A stretch of 15,000 bases of DNA from Stramonita haemastoma (Eukaryota; Mollusca; Gastropoda; Neogastropoda; Muricidae): the NCBI GenBank assembly GCA_030674155.1, contig CM060317.1, positions 82,644,618 to 82,659,617 on the forward strand, written 5' to 3'. Below, in pieces: positions 7,869-14,720 of this stretch. The translations under genes were made by a program, and so were the position numbers. The notes beneath the pieces were generated by a model. That model saw nothing but the letters and a program-made list of their open reading frames with translations. It was not told the DNA's origin and did no database searches. Each line of letters starts with the position of its first letter. Positions within the stretch are counted from its first letter, which is position 1.

Positions 7869-8079
7869 GTTGAATGGATGACCATGTACGCGCCTGAGCT
7901 TCTGTACAGTCCCCAAGTTCACCCAGCGGTAAATGGTTACCTGCCCTCGTTAGGGTCAGGGGAGGTAAAGCATCGAGGAAGAGGAGATGGGTGCTGCCCT
8001 CAACATGCTGGCCCCTAGAGAAGCTGAGGTCTTTGACGCCTTGTTCCCCTACGACCACATAGGTTATGGGACACCTTTA
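7866..8079 (+). mobile_element. SINE body copy lacking its tRNA head, plus orientation
   Basis: It starts inside the 5S-like segment (TTGAATGGATGACC, 7870-7883) and then follows the body of the 8401-8710 SINE to the same 3' end. Shared landmarks include the TTCACCCAGC region, TTAGGGTCAGG, CCCTAGAGAAGCTGAGGTCT, CTACGACCACA and GACACCTTTAC. The two bodies are clearly alignable without large gaps, so they belong to one family, with this copy the more diverged. The missing head lies instead, inverted, immediately to the left (7776-7868). The minus-strand frame over this region is an artefact. Confidence 0.88.
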
Positions 8080-8390
8080 CCTGTGCCTGCCATCTTGTTG
8101 CTGCCCATAGGCTGTGAAAGCTGAGTTTGCATGTGCACGTCTGACCTATCCCGTCATCGTGCGTGGTGAGCAAGTGCCATTGCATCAACTGTTATTATTG
8201 TTTTCCCCCTAGACTCTCCTTTACCCTTGGTTTAAACGCTTATTTCTCAGAAACAGTCCAAAATTATACAACACAACACAACACCTTGTGCCACAACAAG
8301 CTGAAAATTGTTGTCAGACGGAAGCCATATTTTGTTTAGCGAATACATGCAGTAACGGAAGTTTATGGGGGGAAACGTGATAGAGTCTAG
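8080..8390. other. Spacer between SINE copies
   Basis: Ordinary mixed sequence with a short ACAAC pentanucleotide run at about 8267-8283. No gene is recognised. The last bases (8391 onward) form the left target-site duplication of the next SINE. Confidence 0.5.
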
Positions 8391-8400
8391 TTTACAAAGG
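8391..8400. repeat. Left target-site duplication, TTTACAAAGG
   Basis: The 10-bp word TTTACAAAGG occurs here and again, identical, at 8711-8720, exactly bracketing the SINE. Direct repeats of this size are expected from LINE-mediated target-primed reverse transcription. Confidence 0.85.
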
Positions 8401-8710
8401 AATAAAATAGGGGACGGGATAGCTCAGTGGTCAGAGCGCTGGCTTTCCTCAAGCTAAAGTAAAGCAGCATGGAGCGTGGTTGCCAATTGGATGGGTGACC
8501 GTTTGCGCGCGTGCCTTGGTTTCAGTTACAGTCCCTCAATTCACCCAGCTGTAAATGGGTACCTTCCCTCTTTAGGGTCAGGGAAAGTAAAGCAGCGAGG
8601 GAGAGGAGATGGGCGCCGCCCTCAAAATGCTAGCCCCTAGAGAAGCTGAGGTCTCTGACGCCTCGCTCCCCTACGACCACACAGGTTATAAGACACCTTT
8701 ACTTTACCTT
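8401..8710 (+). mobile_element. Nearly intact SINE with chimeric tRNA / 5S rRNA head
   Basis: Order of parts: a short A-rich leader (8401-8409); a tRNA 5' half, GGGGACGGGATAGCTCAGTGG onward, with box A TAGCTCAGTGG at 8420-8430 and the D-arm/anticodon-side GTCAGAGCGCTGGCTTTCC; then AAGCTAAAG...GCAGCATGGAGCGTGGTT and TTGGATGGGTGACCG (8487-8501), which reproduce the 5S rRNA internal-promoter box A and box C region; then a body of about 200 bp; then a tail ending CACCTTTACTTTACC. No tRNA T-arm box B (GGTTCGA type) is seen, so the 5S-like part may supply the second half of the RNA polymerase III promoter. Perfect 10-bp target-site duplications flank it. It encodes no protein and would move using a partner LINE, not identified here. 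Confidence 0.88.
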
Positions 8711-8720
8711 TTTACAAAGG
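8711..8720. repeat. Right target-site duplication, TTTACAAAGG
   Basis: Exact copy of 8391-8400, immediately after the SINE 3' tail. The perfect match implies a fairly recent insertion compared with the degraded pair at 7776-8079. Confidence 0.85.
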
Positions 8721-9461
8721 CACGCTCTTTCACTCCATGAGGAGTCCTTGAACGCACCACTGAAATTTCCTGTCACCATTTCAAGCTGTTTGAACCTGAC
8801 AGAGCCCATCCCTCTGCAGGCTGCAGATTGCATGCTGGGTATGTTGTCACTCACACCACCAGTCATCCATACCATCAGTCATCCAGGCCACTCATCATAG
8901 CTAGCTTACAGTTCTATTAAGGAGGAATGGATTTCACATGGGCAGTGTGTACACATGGGGTGGGTGATGGTGATGGTGGGTTTGAATGTGGGCACATGCA
9001 TGCCTTTGGACATAGGACAGGACCTGTGTGTACAGTCTCATTTGAAAGAATGGGAAAGGAAACAGTGTGGGAACCCATGTCAACTCCAGAGCAAACTGTC
9101 CCCTAAAGGACAGCTGAAGGTGGACTGAAAGACGCCCTAAGAATACCACAAATCACGAGCCTGATGCTGCCGTGCAGTGGACAGTTCGTGCGCATCGTAG
9201 TCACTCAAACCGGGCAGTTAGTGGTGTATAATTTAAACCACATTCAATTTATTCTAGAGAAACATTGCATCAACACGAAGAAAAAAAATTAATACAAGTA
9301 TAGGACTATTCTCCCAGCCATTAAGCCAAAGCAACAACGTCACTGAGTTCTGCTTGCTGTCATCACGCAGCCATGTTGTGATCAGAGTCAGTAGAAAAGT
9401 GAAGGGGCGGTAATCAGAAGGCCCACACCAGCTCCATCCCCCTAGCCTAGCAGCCCTCACT
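8721..9461. other. Unique sequence, no gene recognised
   Basis: Mixed composition with short imperfect patches: CATCCA/CATCAG words at about 8862-8900 and GGTGATGGTGATGGTGGG near 8960. No repeat family, RNA gene or coding exon is recognised. Confidence 0.5.
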
Positions 9462-10070
9462 CACCTCAGGGCAGGCGGCCACTCTGCAGCAGCAGCTGAG
9501 CCAAGCCAGCCTCCCCGCCCACACCCTGTAGGTAGGCCCGGGCCCGGGGAACATTAATATCCTGTTTGACACCGACTTAAGCGACTAGCTGCCTAAAGCC
9601 ACACATTTATCAATAAACCGTATAATAAAGATCGCCCCGCCACGGTCGGGCCACACGCTCGGCGCCAATTATGTTCACTTAATTCTCATTGTTCGCCGCT
9701 TGATCGCCTTGTTTGCATAACTCTCCCCACGACTTCACAACAGGCCCAGTTAATTGCCTGGCAAGACGGCCCTACCCCCAGCAGGGAGGCAAACCGATCG
9801 ATCACCGCCGTAATACCTCTGGCCGGCCGTCCACCCGCCTGACCGCTACCGTGTAATCAGGGAGGGCAGTGGTCAACCGGCCCCTGCACGGCGTGAAATG
9901 CCACGTCTTACCGTCCAGCTCCTTGGTCTGCGGGAAATGAAAGGTAATTGCCATCAAGCGTGGGTAAGTGGCCAGCATCAAACACAGGGCTTTGCCAGGG
10001 CCTCTGTCAGCCCCAGTCAGCCCAGCGGAGCCCAACAGCAACACCGTCATTGCAGCTGGTGACAGGTGTG
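9462..10070. promoter_or_regulatory. Large motif-dense island, candidate cis-regulatory element 4
   Basis: About 600 bp of repeat-free, GC-rich DNA. Visible sites: a 12-bp CCCGGGCCCGGG palindrome at 9537-9548; CAATAAA at 9611-9617 (posterior Hox/Cdx type); CATTGTT at 9687-9693 (Sox type) close to TTTGCATAA at 9712-9720 (POU/octamer type); TTAATTGCC at 9750-9758 and GGTAATTGCC at 9943-9952 (homeodomain); and paired E-boxes CAGCTG at 10053-10058 and CAGGTG at 10063-10068. The minus-strand frame 9802-10050 shows no domain. Motif matches alone are weak evidence, but this density, with composition unlike the flanks, is typical of a developmental enhancer. An unknown exon is less likely. Confidence 0.45.
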
Positions 10071-10295
10071 CTTCTGAGGCACAACTGGCTTCTTAGGGCT
10101 TTCTTTTATCACGGTGATTGCTTGGTCCTCTGCAGTTTGGGTCCTATGCTGGTCATTTGTCTCTTGTTTTTCTAATTCTTTGATTAATATTTTGCTTTGA
10201 TGTGTTTCTAGTTGGGGTTTTTTTGGTTGTTTTCTGTCTAGTTTCCTGCTCTGGTTCTTTAGAGATTTTCCTTTGTTTATGCTTTGTCATTGTTG

Positions 10296-10296
<1 letters not shown>
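10071..10296. other. T-rich unique sequence
   Basis: Strongly T-rich on the plus strand, with many TTGG and TTTCT words. The plus-strand frame 10202-10405 is a hydrophobic, low-complexity translation of this and the following TA run, not a supported gene. Confidence 0.5.
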
Positions 10297-10384
<88 letters not shown>

Positions 10385-10387
10385 TAT
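10297..10387. repeat. TA microsatellite, about 45 units
   Basis: Almost pure TA over about 91 bp, with a single G interruption near 10366. Such a tract is self-complementary and can extrude a cruciform; it is also prone to assembly length error. Confidence 0.97.
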
Positions 10388-10389
10388 TC

Positions 10390-10450
10390 TTCCGGTGCTT
10401 GGTAGCTAAAACGTTGGACTTCAAGTATTCTTTAGGTCAATAACCTTAAT
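10390..10450 (+). repeat. Possible degraded tRNA-like SINE head
   Basis: The segment GGTAGCTAAAACG followed by TTGGACTTCAAG resembles a tRNA D-arm and anticodon arm (box A-like TAGCTAAAACG). It is followed by AGGTCAATAACC where a box B would be expected, a poor match. No acceptor stem closes it, so it is not a functional tRNA. It may be the edge of an old tRNA-derived SINE of a different family from 8401-8710. The match is weak and could be chance. Confidence 0.28.
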
Positions 10451-11051
10451 CTAAGTGGTGTCTTACGAATTAATGGAACAAAACACAGAAGGCATTTTTT
10501 TAAATCCCCAGGTCATCTGATCTGCAGAACTGCCTGAGCCTTACAACTTTTCTTGTGTTATTCACTTACACTAAATCAGTACGGGAATTCCTACAATTTG
10601 ATGGGTAGCAGAAACATGAACACACCCAGCTTGCAGCCTAGCCAAGGCTCCACCAGCACGAGGCCAGGCCTACCTGTGATGTGCCGAGAGAATTTGTGGG
10701 TAGATGGGATGTGTCCATCATTACGATTTACTTATTTTTTGATTAAAGAAACTGTTTGCCCCTTTGAAAAAGGAAGAGTGTTTTACTGCTGCCTTGCTGA
10801 ATGTTAGGTATCACTTTGGATGACATCAGCGCCTTGTTGTTGCCTTGAATGGAAATGTTGTTTGCTCTCCTTCTCTCTGAGTTTAAAACCAATAACAGCC
10901 CGGGGAAATAACAATTTTATGATTATTTCTTAAAAGTAAACTGCCTTATTTGTTTCTGTTAAATGCGCAATTCCTTGGCTTAAGCTAAATGTACAATAAT
11001 TTAAATTGGCTTTGTTTGTGATATATCAGTAGTAGTGATAGCAATGGTAAA
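10451..11051. other. Unique AT-rich sequence
   Basis: No gene is recognised. The plus-strand frame 10553-10807 (84 codons) has no domain, no signal peptide and no biased composition to support it; it may be a chance frame. Confidence 0.5.
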
Positions 11052-11138
11052 AGTCGTCGTCATCGTCGTCGTAGTAGTAGTAGTAGCAGTAGTGGTGATA
11101 ATGGCAGCAGCAGTAGTAGTAGCAGTAGCAGGAGCTGC
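11052..11138. repeat. Imperfect trinucleotide repeat (GTC/GTA/GCA type)
   Basis: Runs of GTC, then GTA/TAG, then GCA/CAG trinucleotides with single-base changes between neighbouring units. CATCAT words follow at about 11186-11275. The flanks give no sign of coding use. Confidence 0.85.
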
Positions 11139-11559
11139 TCAGTAGTGGCAATCTTAAAGATCCAACAGTGAAAAACAAAGCTGAGCCATCATCATCATCA
11201 ATCATTGCACATCATCGTTGCCCCTGTCACTGCCATTCTCATCATCAATGCTATGTCATCATTATTCCAACAACGGCTGTGAGCACACAAAATAATTATT
11301 AGTCTGTTGTGCTGATAACTTATGGACAAGTGGACGGTGCAGACATCAAGCAAACGACCCCATCAGCCCTGGTCAGATTCCACAGGGTCTAGTGAAGGAT
11401 CCACCATCTGCTAACCTTCGCTTCTCTGTCTGCCTGCCATCATAACAACCAAAGAGCAACCATCGTCCTCCGCAACAAGCTGCAGGCCACAGGATAAGCG
11501 TGGGGTAATGACAGAGAGAGGCACAAGGTACATACAGCCAGGCGTTGCCCGCACACCAA
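11139..11559. other. Unique sequence with ATC-rich start
   Basis: The first part (11186-11275) is enriched in ATCATC triplets; the rest is ordinary mixed sequence. No gene is recognised. Confidence 0.5.
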
Positions 11560-12285
11560 CAGTGATGGACACTTACTTCATGGTCAGCCCCACACGGTCA
11601 TTGTCCGGGACACGCCCTGCTCATTCCCTCTCTGCCTCCTCTAGCTGAAGAGGAGCGGCTTGGGGACTGCTTTTGTGGATGAGGGGGGGGGGGGGAGGGA
11701 GGGCGGAAAACGGCTGTAGCCTAGCTGAGCGCTGTAAATAGATGGGCTGGGCTGGCTGAGTGTGGTGATGGCGGTGTGCTAAACTGTCCCCTACCACCTG
11801 ATCGCCCATAACGCACAAAGTGATTGTCCCCAGGCCGTCTGAAAGGCTGCCAAGGAACAGGAGCTGGGAGGGGCGGCGAGGGCTTAAAGCCCTGGCGGAT
11901 AAAGTGGCGAATAATTATCTCCCAGCCCTCAGCAGGACCAGCCAAACCCCATTCATCGCCGGCGGCTGGCACGGCATCGGTCAGTGACAAATCGCTGACT
12001 CCTCTGTCCACGCGGTGACCGGCCACCAGGAAAATGGACACTGTAGGCCTAGACCTAAATCGGAAATCTCCGCTCGGACGTAAATATAATTTATGCCTGC
12101 TGAGGGGATGGGCGGAAGGAGGCGCGAGACTGACTGCTGTATCTGTTTTGGGGCTGGTCAGCTTTTGTCCGTTCCTTGAATCCATCCTTCATGTTGCTCC
12201 TAGGCCAGGCAGTCACAAAGGCCAGGGACCATTTAGCGACTGGAATAGGCTCTCTGTCATAGAGCTGGTTTGTTTGGAGGAAATT
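11560..12285. promoter_or_regulatory. GC-rich island, candidate cis-regulatory element 5
   Basis: Mostly repeat-free DNA apart from a thirteen-G run (11683-11695) and adjoining GGGA units. It includes ATGGCGGTG near 11768, a 13-bp near-palindrome GGGCTTAAAGCCC at 11880-11892, GATAAAG at 11898-11904, AATAATTAT at 11910-11918 (homeodomain), and TAAATATAATTTATG at about 12081-12095, an AT-rich imperfect palindrome. Open frames run on both strands (11721-12185 minus, 154 codons; 11824-12018 and 12034-12288 plus). None has a recognisable domain, and the overlap of three of them points to low stop density rather than a gene. The 154-codon frame is the best place to look for a missed exon. Confidence 0.38.
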
Positions 12286-12364
12286 TAATACTTTATTATT
12301 TTTTTTATTGATGACAAAGGGAATCACAATGATCTAAAATATTGTTCCATAGGGGTTTTCCCCT

Positions 12365-12365
<1 letters not shown>

Positions 12366-12459
<94 letters not shown>

Positions 12460-12472
12460 GTGGCACGGGTTT

Positions 12473-12508
<36 letters not shown>

Positions 12509-12560
12509 GTCTGTCTGTCTGTGTCTGTCTGTCTGTGTCTGTAGCTCTGTGTGTCAGTGT
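12366..12560. repeat. Compound CT, TG and TCTG microsatellite
   Basis: A pure CT run (12366-12457) and a 16-bp unique break (CGTGGCACGGG...) lead into a TG run (about 12474-12502), then a TCTG/TGTC mixture to about 12560. Cys-Val, Ser-Leu and Arg-Glu frames through it are artefacts. Confidence 0.96.
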
Positions 12561-12638
12561 GTATCTGTTTGTGTATGTGCAATATTGCACATTCGCATCA
12601 CACGAACATCAAATTAATGAAACCAGCAACATCGCACT

Positions 12639-12780
12639 GTGTGTGTGTGTGCGTGCGTGTGCACGAGTGTGTGTTTGTGTGTGTGTGTCGCTCGCGCATT
12701 CACGCGCTCACACATTACGCCTGTGCGCGCACAGGTGCGTGCAATGCCTGTCTAAACCCTTGCATGTTCATGCATGCGTA
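12639..12780. repeat. Degenerate TG/CG alternating tract with 16-bp palindrome
   Basis: Alternating purine-pyrimidine sequence: TG runs mixed with GCGTGCG, CTCGCGC and GCGCGC. It includes a perfect 16-bp palindrome, CCTGTGCGCGCACAGG, at 12720-12735 and TGCATG words near 12762-12777. Such tracts favour the Z-DNA conformation. Confidence 0.8.
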
Positions 12781-12907
12781 ACCATAATGCGGCGCAGGTC
12801 GGCGCCTGCATGTGAACGAGCGTAGGAGTTGGGTTTTATGTGTGCGCACTATGTATGGCCTTGGATAGAAGCAGAAAGTTAGTGGGCTGTTAGAGGGTTT
12901 ATAGCAG

Positions 12908-13025
12908 TGGGCAGGCAGGGCAGGCAGGTTAGGGCAGGGCAGGGCAGGGCAGAGTAAGGCCGGCAGGCTGATGTGGAGACAGGCGGATTCGGCAGGTAGT
13001 GACTGGGGGGGGGGGGGGGGGGGGG
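12908..13025. repeat. GGCA/GGGCA short-unit repeat and 21-G homopolymer
   Basis: GGCA tetranucleotides expand to GGGCA pentanucleotides (about 12908-12955), followed by more GGCAGG words. A run of 21 G occupies 13005-13025. The G-run length is probably not exact in the assembly. Confidence 0.85.
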
Positions 13026-13208
13026 CTTGTTTTATGTGGCCCTTACCTCTGTCCTTTACACAGCTAGCGCCCCTTCAGGCCTGCAGCGCTTTTTTTTTTC
13101 TTCTAACCTGCAGTGTAGTGGAGTGGAGTGGCCTTGCTTGCCTTCGATTCACCCTGCTGTCATTGTCCTGTCTGGCCCTCTTGTCTACCACTAGTCTGTT
13201 TTGACTTC

Positions 13209-13254
13209 TCTGTCTGTCTGTTTGTCTGTCTGTCTGGATGTGTCTTCTCCTCCT

Positions 13255-13325
<71 letters not shown>
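13209..13325. repeat. TCTG run followed by CT microsatellite
   Basis: TCTG units (about 13209-13236), a short break with CTCCTCCTCTCTT, then a pure CT run to 13325. The order, TCTG then CTT-rich transition then CT, is the same as at 3776-3904. Confidence 0.96.
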
Positions 13326-13327
<2 letters not shown>

Positions 13328-13444
13328 AAATCATGGTACAATTCCATGATGATTACTATATTTCAGTTTGCATTATTATAAAAAGAGTGAATTGAATGAC
13401 AAAATTATTTTTTAAAAAGACAAAAACAAACAAACAGCATGCAC
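13326..13444. other. AT-rich spacer
   Basis: Short unique AT-rich sequence with CAAA/CAAACA words near 13425. No feature is recognised. Confidence 0.5.
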
Positions 13445-13730
13445 ACAGATGTCGTGTTTAGACACCATCCCTGAGGAAAAATCGGGGAGTTGGAGTCTCA
13501 GGGCGGCTAGGGGCTGTATATGGCAACATTCTGGTGGCTCCTGCGACGGTACTGGAACCATTCCTATCGGTCATTGCCTTTCCAATGGATCATTTCAGTG
13601 GCGTGGAGAGGGGTGTCTGCTGCATGGATAACAGCTTGCCCTCCATACTTACTTACCTGGGCTTTGCGCTCTAAAGACTAGAGGGCACATAGTCTTCCAA
13701 GACTGGTGGGTGCCTACTACTACTGAATTA
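13445..13730 (+). repeat. Probable interspersed repeat, retroelement 3' end-like
   Basis: A GC-richer block in an AT-rich setting. It ends with a perfect 7-bp stem (AAGACTA at 13674-13680, TAGTCTT at 13690-13696, 9-nt loop), then CCAAGACTGGTGGGTGCC, then a short TAC trinucleotide run (about 13713-13724). A 3' stem-loop followed by a simple tail is the usual ending of LINEs and their SINE partners. The plus-strand frame 13449-13631 shows no RT motif, so this would be untranslated sequence. No target-site duplication was found by eye. A second copy elsewhere in the genome is needed to confirm it. Confidence 0.35.
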
Positions 13731-13889
13731 ATGGATAAATGAATGCTGCATACAGCGCATACAAATGTCAACAAAATAATATTTTACTTAACTTTTCCTT
13801 CTTTTCAACTGCAAGCAGGGAGCAGAACTCTTAACTCCCTAGTGTTCATTGTTCATGCTGCCATCATGTGTGCAGGCATAGCAGTTACG

Positions 13890-13955
13890 TCACTGAACTT
13901 TGGGCTCTTCATCACTGAACTGTGGGCTCTTCATCACTGAATTTTGGGCTCTTCT
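13890..13955. repeat. Three tandem 22-bp units
   Basis: Three consecutive 22-bp copies of TCACTGAACT followed by TTGGGCTCTTCA, differing at only a few positions (TTTGGG, GTGGGC, TTTTGGG variants). The unit is unrelated in sequence to the 22-bp minisatellite at 6910-7452. No function is recognised. Confidence 0.93.
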
Positions 13956-14559
13956 ACTCACCAACAGCCAGTATGGACCAACCGGAAGTAGAAAACAAAC
14001 GCCATTAAAGCATGATGGCTGCATCACTCCCACAACCCCTCTCTTCCTCGCCTGACTGAAATCCTGCCATCCTGCAGCTTGACATGGGCTGAACACCGTG
14101 CTCCATAACACAATGTACAAGTCTTGTTTGCCTGGGCTGTATCAGTGACGGAGACCAGCGTTCACAAGCTAATGACAATTCAATTAGTTTCGATGGCTGG
14201 CTAACAAAATCAACACCACACGCATTGATCGGGATCTCAAAGCGGAAGGCTGGACATTACGATTTGGGTGCACTGATCTATCGAGCTGTTTGCCTCCTGG
14301 GTAAAAGCCGCTGCCGTGATTTGATGCCCAGGGCTGGCTGGATGGATGGATGGTCAGGTGAAAATGTTGTCAAGAGCAGTCACTATGTCCACCCGGAACA
14401 AAGCTTCTCGGGTAGCTAGCTACCCCGCCATTTGCTTTCCTCTCTTCTCGCTGCCTGAACCGGGGGTATCCCCTTGCGTCGGCATAGCGGACGTTCTTTC
14501 TTGGATGGCGGACAGACAGATCGATGGCTGTGGTTAAAAGGCCTCACCCATCATCCCAG
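13956..14559. other. Unique sequence, no gene recognised
   Basis: Mixed composition becoming GC-richer to the right. It holds a short GATG run at 14337-14352 and TAGCTAGCTA at 14413-14422. Frames 14225-14419 and 14346-14537 on the plus strand overlap each other and have no recognisable domain. Confidence 0.5.
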
Positions 14560-14720
14560 ACTCGTTGGCCGCCATATTTGCCGCCATTTGCAGATACTAA
14601 TGGCGGCACTTGACATGCCTGACGTGTGTAATGTGCAAGCTAAGAGCGTGTAAACAGTGTAAACAGTGTAAACAGTGCGGGGTGGGCTTAATGAAGGGCT
14701 TGATGGCGGCGTCCTCGGCA
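14560..14720. promoter_or_regulatory. Candidate cis-regulatory element 6: YY1-type cluster and forkhead triplet
   Basis: Four 8-bp YY1/Pleiohomeotic-type words lie within 143 bp: GCCGCCAT at 14568-14575 and 14580-14587, and the reverse word ATGGCGGC at 14600-14607 and 14703-14710. Between them lie three exact forkhead consensus octamers TGTAAACA (14649-14656, 14658-14665, 14667-14674) in phase at 9 bp. Exact repetition of two different known binding words in so short a segment is the strongest regulatory-type signal in the window. The forkhead triplet could also be a simple 9-bp tandem duplication without function. No coding frame is supported here. Confidence 0.5.

Noticed and set aside
8411..8501. 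Functional tRNA or 5S rRNA gene
   Set aside because: Only the 5' half of a tRNA and a middle part of 5S rRNA are present, with no acceptor-stem closure. The segment is the head of a SINE with a body, tail and target-site duplications.
10553..10807. 84-codon plus-strand open frame
   Set aside because: Initially looked like a small secreted or DNA-binding protein because of its Cys-containing ends, but it has no signal peptide, no motif and no splice or promoter context.
11721..12185. 154-codon minus-strand open frame in a GC-rich island
   Set aside because: No domain, signal peptide or family resemblance; plus-strand frames overlap it, and the composition suits low stop density in GC-rich DNA. 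Kept only as a place to check for transcripts.
12342..12825. Overlapping plus-strand frames rich in Ser-Leu and Cys-Val
   Set aside because: These are translations of CT, TG and TCTG microsatellites.
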